From: Streptomyces sp. NBC_01429
Lineage (GTDB): Bacteria > Actinomycetota > Actinomycetes > Streptomycetales > Streptomycetaceae
NCBI RefSeq assembly: GCF_036231945.1
Contig: NZ_CP109599.1
Coordinates: 434,001 to 498,000, forward strand
DNA length: 64,000 nt
Reading direction: 5' to 3'
In this document: positions 44,190-54,640 of the stretch, piece by piece
Position numbering within the stretch: position 1 is the stretch's first letter
Layout of the letters: each line of letters starts with the position of its first letter
The notes under the pieces: model-generated
What the model saw: the letters and a program-made list of their open reading frames with translations, nothing else
Database searches by the model: none
Told to the model about the DNA's origin: nothing
Made by a program: the position numbers and the translations under genes

Positions 44190-44743
44190 GCGCGCGGCGC
44201 GAGCGGGAGAGCGTGCTCGTCGCGGGCATCGGCAATCTCTTCCTCGGCGACGACGGCTTCGGCCCGGAGGTCGTACGGCGGCTCACCACCGGTCCCGGTG
44301 AGCCGCTCCCGGCCGGTGTCCGGGTCGTCGACTACGGCATCCGGGGCATGCACCTCGCGTACGACCTGCTCGACGGGTACGACGCGCTGGTGCTGGTGGA
44401 CGCCTACCCGGGCGGCGGGCCGCCCGGTGAGCTGACGGTGCTGGAGGTCGGCCCGGACGACCTCGGTAAGGGTGAATTCGACGCACATGGCATGAATCCC
44501 GTCGCGGTGCTGGCAAATCTGGATCATCTGGGCGGTACTCTGCCGCTGACCCACCTCGTGGGCTGCACCCCCGCCGGTGTCGAGGAAGGCATCGGTCTCA
44601 GCGCGGCGGTCGCCGCGGCGGTTCCCGAAGCGGTGGCGGCGGTGCGCGCGCTGCTCCACCGGCTGCCGGCAGCCGCGGCCGCGTCGTCCCAGGAGCCCGA
44701 CCCCGTTCCCCTGACCGCGCCCGACCCGCCCCGGAGGACCTGA
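44186..44743 (+). CDS. Hydrogenase maturation protease (HyaD/HupD family)
   Basis: 185 residues from GTG 44186. LVAGIGNLFLGDDGFGPEVV has the nickel-binding Glu/Asp region typical of hydrogenase endopeptidases, and DALVLVDAYPGGGPPGEL holds a second Asp ligand. HGMNPVAVLANLDHLGG and VGCTPAGVEEGIGLS complete the fold. It trims the C-terminal peptide of HhyL after nickel insertion, matching the 22-residue extension seen there. The last about 20 residues are a Pro-rich tail. GTGA overlap upstream and a 2-base gap to the HypC-HypF fusion downstream. Confidence 0.92.
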   Translation: MSARRERESVLVAGIGNLFLGDDGFGPEVVRRLTTGPGEPLPAGVRVVDYGIRGMHLAYDLLDGYDALVLVDAYPGGGPPGELTVLEVGPDDLGKGEFDAHGMNPVAVLANLDHLGGTLPLTHLVGCTPAGVEEGIGLSAAVAAAVPEAVAAVRALLHRLPAAAAASSQEPDPVPLTAPDPPRRT

Positions 44744-44745
44744 TC

Positions 44746-47337
44746 ATGTGTCTCGGCATTCCCGGGCGCGTCGTGGAGATCGTCGCGGGGTACGCGGACC
44801 AGCTCGCCCTGGTCGATGTGGAGGGCGCCAGGCGCCGGATCAACATCGGCATGCTCGACGCGCCCCCGGCCGCCGGTGACTGGGTGCTGCTCCACATGGG
44901 CTTCGCGATGGAGATCATCGACGAGGCGAAGGCGGCCGAGGCGCTGTCGGGGCTGGAGATGATGGGCAGCGGCGTCCGTGAGGAGGAGCAGGCGCAGGAC
45001 GCTCCCGGGGAGCACCGGGTCCGCCGCCGCTTCGAGGTGCGCGGCGTCGTCCAGGGCGTCGGGTTCCGCCCGTTCGTGTATGTCACCGCCGCCGAACTCG
45101 CCCTGACCGGTTCGGTCGCCAACACCGCCGCCGGGGTGATCGCCGAGGTGGAGGGCGATACGGAGGCGGTGACGGAGTTCGGCCGTCGGCTGCGCTCCGG
45201 GCCTCCCCCACTGGCGGTCGTGGAATCCGTCACGGAGACGGACCAACCACCGTGTGGCGGCACCGGGTTCACCATCGAGGAGTCCACCGGGGGCGACCGG
45301 GCCCGCACCCTGGTCTCCCCCGATGTCGCGACCTGCCAGGACTGTCTGGCCGAGCTGCGCGACCCGGGCGACCGGCGCCACCGTCACCCCTTCATCACCT
45401 GCACCCACTGCGGCCCCCGGTTCACGATCGTCACCGGTCTGCCCTACGACCGCGCGGCGACCACCATGGCGGCGTTCGCGATGTGCGAGGAGTGCCGGAC
45501 GGAGTACCTCGACCCGCTCGACCGCCGCTTCCACGCCCAGCCGATCGCCTGCCACGCCTGCGGTCCCCGGCTCGAACTGGTCGCCGAGGACGGCGCGGCG
45601 CCACTGCACGGTGATGCGGCGCTGCGCGCCGCGCGGCGGTTGCTCGCGGCGGGCCGGATCGTCGCGGTGAAGGGACTGGGCGGCTACCACCTGGCCTGTG
45701 ACGCCCGCGACGAGGCCGCCGTCGCCCGGCTGCGGCGGCGCAAGGGCCGGGGCGGCAAGCCCTTCGCCGTCATGGTGGCGGACCTCGGCGCGGCCGAGGA
45801 GCTGGTGACGATGACGGAGGACGAGCGGGCGCTGCTCGCGGGGGCGCGAAAGCCGATCGTGCTGCTGGCCCGCCGTACCCCCGCCCCCGGCAGGGACGTC
45901 GCGGACGCCGTGGCGCCCGGGAGCCCGGATCTCGGGCTGATGCTCCCGTACACGCCGCTGCACGTGCTGCTCTTCGGCCTCGGCGACGACGCCCCGGGGC
46001 CCGACGCGCTCGTGATGACCTCCGGCAACCGCTCCGGCGAGCCGATCGTCACCGACGACGCGAGGGCGCTGACCGCACTCGCCCCGCTGGCCGATGCCTG
46101 GCTGCGGCACGACCGGACGATCCAGGTGCCGTGCGACGACTCGGTGAGCCGGTTCGTCGCGGGCGCCGAACTGCCCGTGCGCAGATCGCGCGGGTACGCG
46201 CCGCTGCCCCTCGCGCTGCCCTTCGAGATCCCGCCGCTGCTGGCGGCGGGCGCCGATCTGAAGAACACCTGCGCGCTGGGCGAGGGCGGCTACGCCTGGG
46301 TCAGCCAGCACATCGGCGACCTGGACGACCTGTCCACGGTCGAGGCGCTGACCCGCACGGCGGACCATCTCTCGCTGCTGACCGGCGTCGCCCCCGAGCA
46401 GCTGGTGGCCGACCGGCACCCGGGCTACCGCTCCGGCACCTGGGCCCGGACCCACGCCAGGGGCCGGGCCGTGCGCACCGTGCAGCACCACCACGCGCAC
46501 ATCGCCTCCGTGATGGGCGAGCACGGCCTGGGTCCCGGCGAGAGCGTCATCGGCTTCGCCTTCGACGGCACCGGACACGGCGCCGACGGGGCGGTGTGGG
46601 GCGGCGAGGTGCTGATCGCGGGCTACAAGTCGTACCAGCGGGCGGCGCACCTGGCGTACGTGCCGCTGGCCGGCGGCGACGCGAGCGTGCTGCGGCCGTA
46701 CCGGATGGCGCTCGCGCATCTGCGGGCCGCCGGTGTCGGCTGGGCCGAGGAGCTGCCCCCGGTGGCGGCCTGCCCGACGGCCGAACGCGACGTGCTGGCG
46801 CACCAGTTCGCGACGGATTTCGGCTGCGTCCCGACGTCCAGCATGGGCCGCCTCTTCGACGCGGTGGCGTCGCTGGCGGGCGTACGGCACGAGGTGGCGT
46901 ACGAGGCGGAGGCGGCGATCGAGCTGGAGGGCCTGGCCCGGGCGGCGCCGCCGGAGCCCGCCGGAAACGCCTACGCCTTCACCTTCGCCGTACGGGACGG
47001 TGCGGGCGCCGGCGAGCCGGTGCTCGCCGACCCGGGGCCGGTGATCCGCGCGGTGGCCGCCGACGTACGGGCGGGCGTCGCGCCGGAGCTGATCGCGGCG
47101 CGCTTCCACACGGCCGCCGCCCGCCTCACCGCGGACCTCGCCGAGATGTGCCGCGAGCGCACCGGGCTCGGCGTGGTGGCGCTGAGCGGCGGGGTCTTCC
47201 AGAACGCGGTCCTGCTCGAAGCGACACATCGCGCCTTGACGGAACGGGACTTCACCGTCCTGCGCCCCCGCCTGCTGCCGCCCAACGACGGCGGCCTCGC
47301 CTTCGGACAGTTGCTGATCGCGGCGGCCGGCGGCTGA
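44746..47337 (+). CDS. hypF: HypC-HypF fusion: hydrogenase chaperone plus carbamoyltransferase
   Basis: 863 residues in one open frame. Residues 1 to about 75 are a complete HypC domain, starting MCLGIPGRVVEI with the essential Cys2 and containing WVLLHMGFAMEIIDE. A short Glu-rich linker (VREEEQAQDAPGE) leads to HypF: acylphosphatase VRGVVQGVGFRPFVY, zinc fingers CQDC, CTHCGPRF, CEEC and CHACGPRL, a YrdC-like ATP domain, and a Kae1-like domain with VQHHHAHIASVM, GFAFDGTGHGADG and ALSGGVFQNAVLL. HypF makes the thiocarbamate on HypE that becomes the cyanide ligands. In most organisms HypC and HypF are separate. A free hypC gene follows 47 bases later. Confidence 0.95.
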   Translation: MCLGIPGRVVEIVAGYADQLALVDVEGARRRINIGMLDAPPAAGDWVLLHMGFAMEIIDEAKAAEALSGLEMMGSGVREEEQAQDAPGEHRVRRRFEVRGVVQGVGFRPFVYVTAAELALTGSVANTAAGVIAEVEGDTEAVTEFGRRLRSGPPPLAVVESVTETDQPPCGGTGFTIEESTGGDRARTLVSPDVATCQDCLAELRDPGDRRHRHPFITCTHCGPRFTIVTGLPYDRAATTMAAFAMCEECRTEYLDPLDRRFHAQPIACHACGPRLELVAEDGAAPLHGDAALRAARRLLAAGRIVAVKGLGGYHLACDARDEAAVARLRRRKGRGGKPFAVMVADLGAAEELVTMTEDERALLAGARKPIVLLARRTPAPGRDVADAVAPGSPDLGLMLPYTPLHVLLFGLGDDAPGPDALVMTSGNRSGEPIVTDDARALTALAPLADAWLRHDRTIQVPCDDSVSRFVAGAELPVRRSRGYAPLPLALPFEIPPLLAAGADLKNTCALGEGGYAWVSQHIGDLDDLSTVEALTRTADHLSLLTGVAPEQLVADRHPGYRSGTWARTHARGRAVRTVQHHHAHIASVMGEHGLGPGESVIGFAFDGTGHGADGAVWGGEVLIAGYKSYQRAAHLAYVPLAGGDASVLRPYRMALAHLRAAGVGWAEELPPVAACPTAERDVLAHQFATDFGCVPTSSMGRLFDAVASLAGVRHEVAYEAEAAIELEGLARAAPPEPAGNAYAFTFAVRDGAGAGEPVLADPGPVIRAVAADVRAGVAPELIAARFHTAAARLTADLAEMCRERTGLGVVALSGGVFQNAVLLEATHRALTERDFTVLRPRLLPPNDGGLAFGQLLIAAAGG

Positions 47338-47384
47338 CACCCGAGACCGAGAGCCACTCACGACCCGCAGAGAAGGAAGGCACC

Positions 47385-47677
47385 ATGTGTCTGGCAGTCC
47401 CGGGGCGCGTCCTGCGCACCGCCGAGGTCGACGGCGCCGTGATGGCGGAGGTCGACTTCGGGGGCGTACGCAAGGAGGTCTGCCTCCAGTACGTCCCCGA
47501 CGCGGCGGTCGGTGAATACGTCGTCGTCCATGTCGGCTTCGCCATCCAGCGGCTCGACGAGGCATCGGCCCGGGAGACCCTGGCCAACTTCGAGAGGCTC
47601 GGAATCCTGGAGGAGGAGTTCGGGGACGGCTTCGAACTGGCCGCCAGGCAGCGGGACTCGGTGGAAGGAACGGACCT

Positions 47678-47681
<4 letters not shown>
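47385..47681 (+). CDS. hypC: Hydrogenase assembly chaperone HypC (stand-alone copy)
   Basis: 98 residues with AGAAGGAAGG before ATG 47385. [17 protein letters not shown] has the functional Cys2, and [19 protein letters not shown] is the HypC/HybG signature. A C-terminal extension [18 protein letters not shown] follows. It binds HypD to carry the Fe(CN)2CO unit to the large subunit. Its stop overlaps hypD (GTGA), as expected for obligate partners. Confidence 0.95.
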
Positions 47682-48777
<1,096 letters not shown>

Positions 48778-48781
<4 letters not shown>

Positions 48782-49887
48782 CTGATGTGACAGAGATGAC
48801 CGGGACGACGGCTCTCCCCTCCGCGCAGGGCGCCGAGCTGGACTTCGAGAGCTGGGTCTGCCCCGTACCGCTGCGCGAGACCCCGACGGTGGTGATGGGC
48901 CACGGCGGCGGCGGTGCGATGTCGGCCGAGCTGGTCGAGCACCTCTTCCTCCCGGCGTACGGCTCGGCGGCCGCGTCCGAACTGGGCGACTCCGCGGTGC
49001 TCACCGTCGGCGCGGGCGCCCGGCTCGCCTTCTCCACGGACTCGTTCGTGGTGAAGCCGATGTTCTTCCCCGGCGGCTCCACCGGCGACCTGGCGGTGAA
49101 CGGTACGGTGAACGACCTGGCGATGTCGGGCGCCGTACCGCTCTACCTGTCCTGCGCGTTCATCCTCCAGGAGGGGACGGCGCTCAGCGACCTCGGCCGG
49201 ATCGCCCAGGACATGGGCGCGGCGGCGCGGGCGGCGGGGGTCCGGCTGGTCACCGGTGACACCAAGGTCGTCGACAGCGGCAGTGGTGACGGTGTGTACG
49301 TCAACACCTCGGGGATCGGTGTGATCCCCGACGGCGTCGACATCGGCCCGCGTCGCGCGCGGCCCGGTGACGCCGTGCTGATCAGCGGCGACATCGGAGT
49401 GCACGGCGTGGCGGTGATGAGCTGCCGGGAGGGCCTGCAGTTCGGTACGACGGTGGAGAGCGACACCGCGCCCCTGCACGGACTGGTCGGCGCGATGATC
49501 GCGACCGGCGCCGATGTACACGTCCTGCGCGATCCCACGCGCGGAGGTGTGGCGGCCTCGCTCAACGAGATCGCCACCGCCTCCGGGGTCGGTGTCGAGC
49601 TGATCGAGCGGGAGCTGCCCGTACCGGACACCGTGCGGGACGCGTGCAGCCTGCTGGGGCTCGACCCGCTCCAGGTGGCGAACGAGGGCAAGCTGATCGC
49701 CATCGTGCCGGCCGACGATGCCGAGCGCGTCCTCGCCGCTATGACGGGCCATCCGCTGGGGCGCGGGGCGCGCCGGATCGGCACGTGTGTGCCGGAGCAT
49801 CCGGGCATGGTGGTCGCCAGGACCGGTCTGGGCGGCTCCCGGGTGGTCGGCCTGCCGGTCGGGGAACAGCTGCCGAGGATCTGCTGA
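48778..49887 (+). CDS. hypE: Carbamoyl-phosphate-derived cyanide-forming protein HypE
   Basis: 369 residues from GTG 48778. It has the PurM/ThiL-type fold: [76 protein letters not shown]. The C-terminus is LPRIC, whose terminal Cys is the residue carbamoylated by HypF and dehydrated to thiocyanate. An extra about 35 N-terminal residues precede the usual start. Confidence 0.97.
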
Positions 49888-50649
49888 ATGAGCGAGCGCG
49901 GCGCGATCCTCTTCGCGCGGTACGCCTATCCGCCCAACGAACTCGGCTACTGCGGCCCCGCCGACGCCTCCGCCCTGCTCCGCGCGGAGGCGACGGCGGG
50001 GATCGAGCGCAGCGCCCGGCGGTTCGAGGGCGCCTGGTGCTATCTCGAACTGCTCGCCGAGAGCGCGGGCATCCCCGACCCCCTGGACGAGCGGGTGGTG
50101 GAGGCGTACTGGATCGGCAACGAACTCCTCGACCTGACCGACCCCGCCGCCCTGCTGGCCCGGATGCGGGACCGCTTCCGGGGCCAGCGGGGCGGCACCT
50201 GGCGCGAGGCGTCCGGCCGGGCGCTGGCACACCACAGCTTCCAGGTCTTCGACGTGTACCCCTGGGCCGGCCTGCTGCGGGTCTCGGCCCATCCGACGGC
50301 GCTCTCGGTCCTCGACCGGTGCCGTATCCGTACGGGCGTGGTCCGTTCGGTGCACGGCGAGTCGGCCACCGTCGAGTCCCGGGCCCTGCGCTGGACGGGC
50401 ACCCACCTGGTCCCCGGTCCACCGCGCCGGGAGTCCGTACGCTGGTCGCGGGGCGGCCGGTCCCTGATCCCGGGTGTCGCCCCCGGCGACCTGGTGGCGC
50501 TGCACTGGGACTGGGTGTGCGATGTCATCACCCGGTCCCAGGCGGCACGCATCGAATCGACGGAGGCCCGCCAGCTCAGGGCGCAGGGGCTGGCTCCGCG
50601 CGAAGCGTCCGGCGAAGCCGCCGTCGGGACCGCTGCGCCAACGGGCTGA
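49888..50649 (+). CDS. Uncharacterised hydrogenase-operon protein (DUF6390-like)
   Basis: 253 residues, starting on the base after the hypE stop. ILFARYAYPPNELGYCGPAD is a striking conserved-looking N-terminus, with RRFEGAWCYLELLAE, VVEAYWIGNELLDL and LAHHSFQVFDVYPWAGLL further on. A small beta domain ends near VALHWDWVCDVIT. No signal peptide or cofactor motif. Proteins like this accompany group 1h hydrogenase operons (DUF6390, by recollection). It is the last gene of the operon and converges on aztA. Confidence 0.78.
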   Translation: MSERGAILFARYAYPPNELGYCGPADASALLRAEATAGIERSARRFEGAWCYLELLAESAGIPDPLDERVVEAYWIGNELLDLTDPAALLARMRDRFRGQRGGTWREASGRALAHHSFQVFDVYPWAGLLRVSAHPTALSVLDRCRIRTGVVRSVHGESATVESRALRWTGTHLVPGPPRRESVRWSRGGRSLIPGVAPGDLVALHWDWVCDVITRSQAARIESTEARQLRAQGLAPREASGEAAVGTAAPTG

Positions 50650-50670
50650 TACGGGTCGCACCGCCCGGTC

Positions 50671-51405
50671 TCACGACGGTCCGCTCGGGGATGCCTCGGC
50701 GCTCGTCAGCCGCTCGGCGGGCCGGCCGCCCAGCACCGTGTCCGGTGTCCCCGCGTCGCAGAGGGCTCCCTCGCGCAGCAGCAGGACGTGTCCCGCCGTC
50801 GCGGCCGTGTCCAGGTCGTGGGTCGCCTGGACGACCGTGACACCGTCCGCCGTGACCTCGGCGAGTACGTCGGCGATCAGACGCCGGGCCGTCGCGTCCA
50901 GGCCCGTGGTGGGTTCGTCGAGCAGCAGAAGGTCCGCGTCCTGGGCCAAGCCCTGGGCCACCAGGGCGCGTTGGCGCTGCCCACCGGACAGCTCGCCCAG
51001 TTGGCGGTGGGCCAGGGCGGCGATGCCGAGTCGCTCCATGCACTCCTCGACCACCGCCCGGTCACCGCGTGAGAGGCGCCTGCGCCATCCGAGGTGCCCC
51101 CACCTCCCCATCGCCACGGCGTCCCGCACGGTGAGCGGCAGCGTGTCGGCCGCCCTGCTGCGCTGCACCACGAACGCCGGGCGGCGGGCGGTCCTGTGCG
51201 TCACCGTTCCACCGGTCACGGGGATCACACCGGCCAGCACGCCGAGCAGCGTGGACTTGCCCGAGCCGTTCGGGCCGACCACGGCGGTGGTGGTGAACGC
51301 CGGTATCTCCACGGTGAGCCGCTGGAGCACCGCACGGCCGGCATAACCGGCCGACACCTCTTGGAGCACCACCTGTTCATGGAGCACCACCTGTTCGCGG
51401 ATCAC
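50671..51405 (-). CDS. aztA: Zinc ABC transporter ATP-binding protein
   Basis: 244 residues from GTG 51405 (GGGAGG upstream). Walker A is VVGPNGSGKSTLLG, signature LSGGQRQRALVAQGLA, Walker B DLLLLDEPTTGLD, and the switch His is in VVQATHDL. It powers metal import with the divergently encoded permease AztB. A short exact repeat at the N-terminus (EQVVLH, EQVVLQ) comes from a duplicated 17-base run. The 59-base gap to aztB contains the Zur box, so zinc limitation should switch on both directions. Confidence 0.93.
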   Translation of the reverse strand: MIREQVVLHEQVVLQEVSAGYAGRAVLQRLTVEIPAFTTTAVVGPNGSGKSTLLGVLAGVIPVTGGTVTHRTARRPAFVVQRSRAADTLPLTVRDAVAMGRWGHLGWRRRLSRGDRAVVEECMERLGIAALAHRQLGELSGGQRQRALVAQGLAQDADLLLLDEPTTGLDATARRLIADVLAEVTADGVTVVQATHDLDTAATAGHVLLLREGALCDAGTPDTVLGGRPAERLTSAEASPSGPS

Positions 51406-51433
51406 GCGACCGCCTCCCAGCCTCTTGTTGTAT

Positions 51434-51448
51434 TGATAATCATTTTCA
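51434..51448. promoter_or_regulatory. Zur box
   Basis: TGATAAT-C-ATTTTCA is a 7-1-7 palindrome (one mismatch between arms) of the form bound by actinobacterial Zur. It lies in the 59-base gap between divergent aztA and aztB. TATAAG (51450-51455) is a possible -10 for aztB, leaving only a few bases of leader before ATG 51465. Bound Zur-Zn would block both promoters. Confidence 0.9.
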
Positions 51449-51464
51449 TTATAAGGTCCGGTGC

Positions 51465-52346
51465 ATGGAATGGCTGACGGGCCCCTTCGAGGTGGCTTTT
51501 GTGCAACGAGCCCTGTGGAGCGGCATGCTCGTGTCGCTGATCTGCGCCCTCGCCGGCACCTGGGTGGTGTTGCGCGGTATGGCGTTCTTCGGCGACGCCA
51601 TGTCCCACGGCATGCTTCCCGGTATCGCGCTGGCCTCGCTCCTCGGGGCGAATCTGCTGGTGGGCGCGGCGGTGAGCGCGGCGGTCATGGCGCTGGGCGT
51701 CAGTGTGGTCGGCCGGTCACCACGGCTGTCGCAGGACACCAGCATCGGGCTGCTGTTCGTGGGAATGCTGTCGCTGGGCGTGATCATCGTCTCCCGCTCC
51801 CAGTCGTTCGCCGTCGACCTGACCGGGTTCCTCTTCGGTGAGGTGCTCGCCGTGCGCCCGGTCGATCTGGCCTACCTCGGGCTCGCGGCGTGTGTCGCGC
51901 TGGCGGTGTGTGTGCGGGGACACCGGTCGTTCGTCGCCCTGGCCTTCGACGAGCGCAAGGCGCACACACTGGGGCTGCGGCCGCGGGTCGCGCACACGGC
52001 GCTGCTCTGCCTGCTCACCCTGGCGATCGTCGCGTCCTTCCATGTCGTGGGCACCCTGCTGGTGTTCGGCCTGCTGATCGCGCCCCCGGCGGCCGTGCTG
52101 CCGTGGGCCCGCCGTATCCCGGTGATCATGACCGGCGCCGCCTGTCTGGGGATGAGCGCGACTTTCCTCGGGCTGCTGCTCTCCTGGCACCTCCACACGG
52201 CCGCGGGGGCGACCATCGCCGCGACCGCGCTCCTTCAGTTCGCGCTCTCCACTCTGGCGGCCGGTCTGCGCGACCGGCTGGCACGTTCCATCACACTCGC
52301 ACCCGGCACCGACCGCCCGCACCTGGAATACGGACACCCCTCATGA
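51465..52346 (+). CDS. aztB: Zinc ABC transporter permease
   Basis: 293 residues, eight or more helices of the ABC-3 (ZnuB/MntB) family. LSLICALAGTWVVLRGMAF-like helix 1, FFGDAMSHGMLPGIALASLL (signature), LFVGMLSLGVIIVSRSQSF and VVGTLLVFGLLIAPPAAVL are present. LSWHLHTAAGATIAATALL near the end is typical of zinc permeases. It forms the membrane channel with AztA. Zur-controlled promoter region upstream; ATGA overlap with the next gene. Confidence 0.93.
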   Translation: MEWLTGPFEVAFVQRALWSGMLVSLICALAGTWVVLRGMAFFGDAMSHGMLPGIALASLLGANLLVGAAVSAAVMALGVSVVGRSPRLSQDTSIGLLFVGMLSLGVIIVSRSQSFAVDLTGFLFGEVLAVRPVDLAYLGLAACVALAVCVRGHRSFVALAFDERKAHTLGLRPRVAHTALLCLLTLAIVASFHVVGTLLVFGLLIAPPAAVLPWARRIPVIMTGAACLGMSATFLGLLLSWHLHTAAGATIAATALLQFALSTLAAGLRDRLARSITLAPGTDRPHLEYGHPS

Positions 52347-53605
52347 CACTCACAACGCCCGCCGCGTCCCGCGCACTTGGCGGAATCCGCACCGCGACGG
52401 TGCTGTCCTGCGCCGTTCTCGTCGGCTGCGCGCTGCTGACCGGATGCCAGCGCGGAGACGGCGGCGGCAGCGGCGACCGGCCGGACCCGAAGGCGCGGTC
52501 GAGCGACGCGCCCGTCCCCCACGGTTACGTCGAGGGAGCCGAGGAGACCTCGGAGCAGCAGTCCCGGCTGGTACTGGCGGACGCGGGGACCGGCGCGGTC
52601 GGGGTGCTGGACCTGATCGGCGGAGAAGTCACGCCGCTGAAGCGGGCCGAGGGCGTTCAAGGGCTGCGCGCCGACGGCAGATTCGCCTACCTCACCGCCG
52701 CCGGCGCGACCCGCGTCCTCGACAGCGGCGCCTGGACGGTGGACCACGGCGACCACGTGCACTACTACCGGACCGGAATCCGCGACGTGGGCGCGATCGA
52801 AGCGACGGCCCCCGCCCATGTCCACGGCGACCCGGCCCTGACCGCGCTCTCCTCCGGGACGGGCACCGCCCTGCTGCTGGACCGCGAGAAGTTGGAGAGC
52901 GGCAGCGCGGGCCGCGGCCGGGCCCTGGCCGGTGCGGGCCGGGGAGCGGTCGTCCCGTACCGGGAACATCTGCTGGTCGCCTCGGCGGGAGCCGAACGCG
53001 CCACCGTACGGATCCTGAGCAGGGACGGTACGGACGTGGCGACACTCGGCGAACCGTGTGCGGCGGCCGGCGGCGCGGCCGTGACCCGCCGGGGCGTGGT
53101 CTTCGGATGCTCCGACGGAGCCTTGCTGGTCACCGAGGAGAAGGGCGCCTTCAGCGCGGAGAAGATCTCCTACGGCACCCGGGTGAGCGCCTCGGAGCGT
53201 GCCGTGGATCTGCGCCACCGCGCGGGCAGCACCACCCTCGTGGCCACCTCGGGCGACGACGCCGTCTGGATCCTCGACGTCACCGACCGCACCTGGACCC
53301 GGGTGGAGACGGGCCCGGTCGTCGCCGTCAACACCGCGGGCGAGGGCGCTCCCCTGCTCGCGCTCGGCGAGGACGGCGCCCTCAGCGCGTACGACACCGG
53401 CACCGGCGAGCGCACGGCCCGCGTGCCACTGCTCTCCGCGAAGGGAGCCGCGTCCGCCGTCATCGAGGTCGACACCAGCCGGGCGTACGTCAATGACGCC
53501 GCCGCGCGCAAGGTCTACGAGATCGACTACAACGACCGGCTCCGGCTCGCCCGTACCTTCCCGCTCGGCTTCGCGCCCACGTACATGGTGGAGACCGGAC
53601 GATGA
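52343..53605 (+). CDS. Beta-propeller lipoprotein of the zinc transporter locus (AztD-related)
   Basis: 420 residues. The signal peptide ends in the lipobox VGCALLTGCQRG, so it is anchored outside the membrane. Repeated strand patterns (GTGAVGVLDLIGGE, DDAVWILDVTDRTW, SAYDTGTGERTARV) suggest a propeller. DHGDHVHYYRTG is a candidate zinc site. It resembles the AztD at 54641 around one shared Cys-containing block, but the PGVHGEA His is replaced (PCAAAGGAA). It may pass zinc to AztC or act as a zinc sensor. ATGA overlap on both sides. Confidence 0.78.
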   Translation: MTLTTPAASRALGGIRTATVLSCAVLVGCALLTGCQRGDGGGSGDRPDPKARSSDAPVPHGYVEGAEETSEQQSRLVLADAGTGAVGVLDLIGGEVTPLKRAEGVQGLRADGRFAYLTAAGATRVLDSGAWTVDHGDHVHYYRTGIRDVGAIEATAPAHVHGDPALTALSSGTGTALLLDREKLESGSAGRGRALAGAGRGAVVPYREHLLVASAGAERATVRILSRDGTDVATLGEPCAAAGGAAVTRRGVVFGCSDGALLVTEEKGAFSAEKISYGTRVSASERAVDLRHRAGSTTLVATSGDDAVWILDVTDRTWTRVETGPVVAVNTAGEGAPLLALGEDGALSAYDTGTGERTARVPLLSAKGAASAVIEVDTSRAYVNDAAARKVYEIDYNDRLRLARTFPLGFAPTYMVETGR

Positions 53606-54603
53606 CGAACCCTCACCGATCCGGCCCGCGCCGATCCGCCCTTCACCGATCCGCCCCGCACCGGTCCACGCCGGGCCGGTCCGTCCCCGCCCGGTCGTAT
53701 CTGCTGCCGGTGCTCTGCGTGCTGCTCCTCCTGGGGGTGAGCGGCTGCGCCGGGCAGGACCGCGGCCGCCCCCGTGTGGTGGTCACCACGAACATCCTCG
53801 GTGACATCACCCGCAACATCGTCGGCGACGAGGCCGAAGTGACGGTGCTGATGCGTCCCCACGCCGATCCGCACTCCTTCGGCATCTCCGCGCCCCAGGC
53901 CGCGTCCATCGAGCGGGCCGACCTCGTCGTGTACAACGGGCTCGGCCTGGAGGAGAACGTCCTGCGGCCGGTGGAGGCGGCGCGGGCGGCGGGCGTCGCC
54001 ACCCTGGCGGTGGCCGAGGGGGTCGACCCGCTCGGGTACGGGTCGGGCGAGAGCGCCGACACCCTGGACCCGCACTTCTGGACCGACCCCGAGCGGGTCG
54101 CCAAGGCCGTGGATCTCATCGCCGGACAGGTCGTCGAACAGGTCGCGGGAGTCGACGCGGCGGCCATCGGCAGGAACGCGGCGGAGTACTCCGCGAAGAT
54201 CGACGAGCTGACCGGCTGGATGCGCGAGGAGTTCGACCGCATACCGCCGGAGAAACGCCGGCTGGTGACCAATCACCATGTCTTCGGCTATCTGGCGCAG
54301 CGCTTCGGATTCCGGATCGTCGGCGCCGTGATCCCGAGCGGCACCACCCTGGCCTCACCGAGCGCGTCGGATCTCAAATCCCTGGCCGACGCCATCGAGA
54401 AGGCGGGCGTCCGGGCGGTCTTCGCCGACGCCTCGCAGCCGGACCGGCTGGCCCAGGTGCTCGGACGCGAGAGCGGCATCGACGTGGAGATCGTGCCGCT
54501 GTTCTCGGAATCCCTCACCGCCGAAGGCGAAGGAGCCGCCACCTATCTGGAAATGATGCGCGCCAACACCGCGTCCATCACCGCCGGTCTCAGCACCGCA
54601 TGA
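53602..54603 (+). CDS. aztC: Zinc-binding solute-binding lipoprotein
   Basis: 333 residues. A Arg/Ser/His-rich n-region (RRSALHRSAPHRSTPGRSVP) precedes the hydrophobic stretch LLPVLCVLLLLGVSGCAG with a clear lipobox. Metal ligands of the ZnuA/AztC family: His in MRPHADPHSFGI, His in TLDPHFWTDP, His in VTNHHVFGYLA and Asp in AVFADASQPD. It captures Zn2+ outside and hands it to AztB. Coupled ATGA to the propeller protein; 37 bases before AztD. Confidence 0.93.
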   Translation: MTNPHRSGPRRSALHRSAPHRSTPGRSVPARSYLLPVLCVLLLLGVSGCAGQDRGRPRVVVTTNILGDITRNIVGDEAEVTVLMRPHADPHSFGISAPQAASIERADLVVYNGLGLEENVLRPVEAARAAGVATLAVAEGVDPLGYGSGESADTLDPHFWTDPERVAKAVDLIAGQVVEQVAGVDAAAIGRNAAEYSAKIDELTGWMREEFDRIPPEKRRLVTNHHVFGYLAQRFGFRIVGAVIPSGTTLASPSASDLKSLADAIEKAGVRAVFADASQPDRLAQVLGRESGIDVEIVPLFSESLTAEGEGAATYLEMMRANTASITAGLSTA

Positions 54604-54640
54604 CACCGCGCGACAGCAACCGCGAGGAAGAAGGAAACAC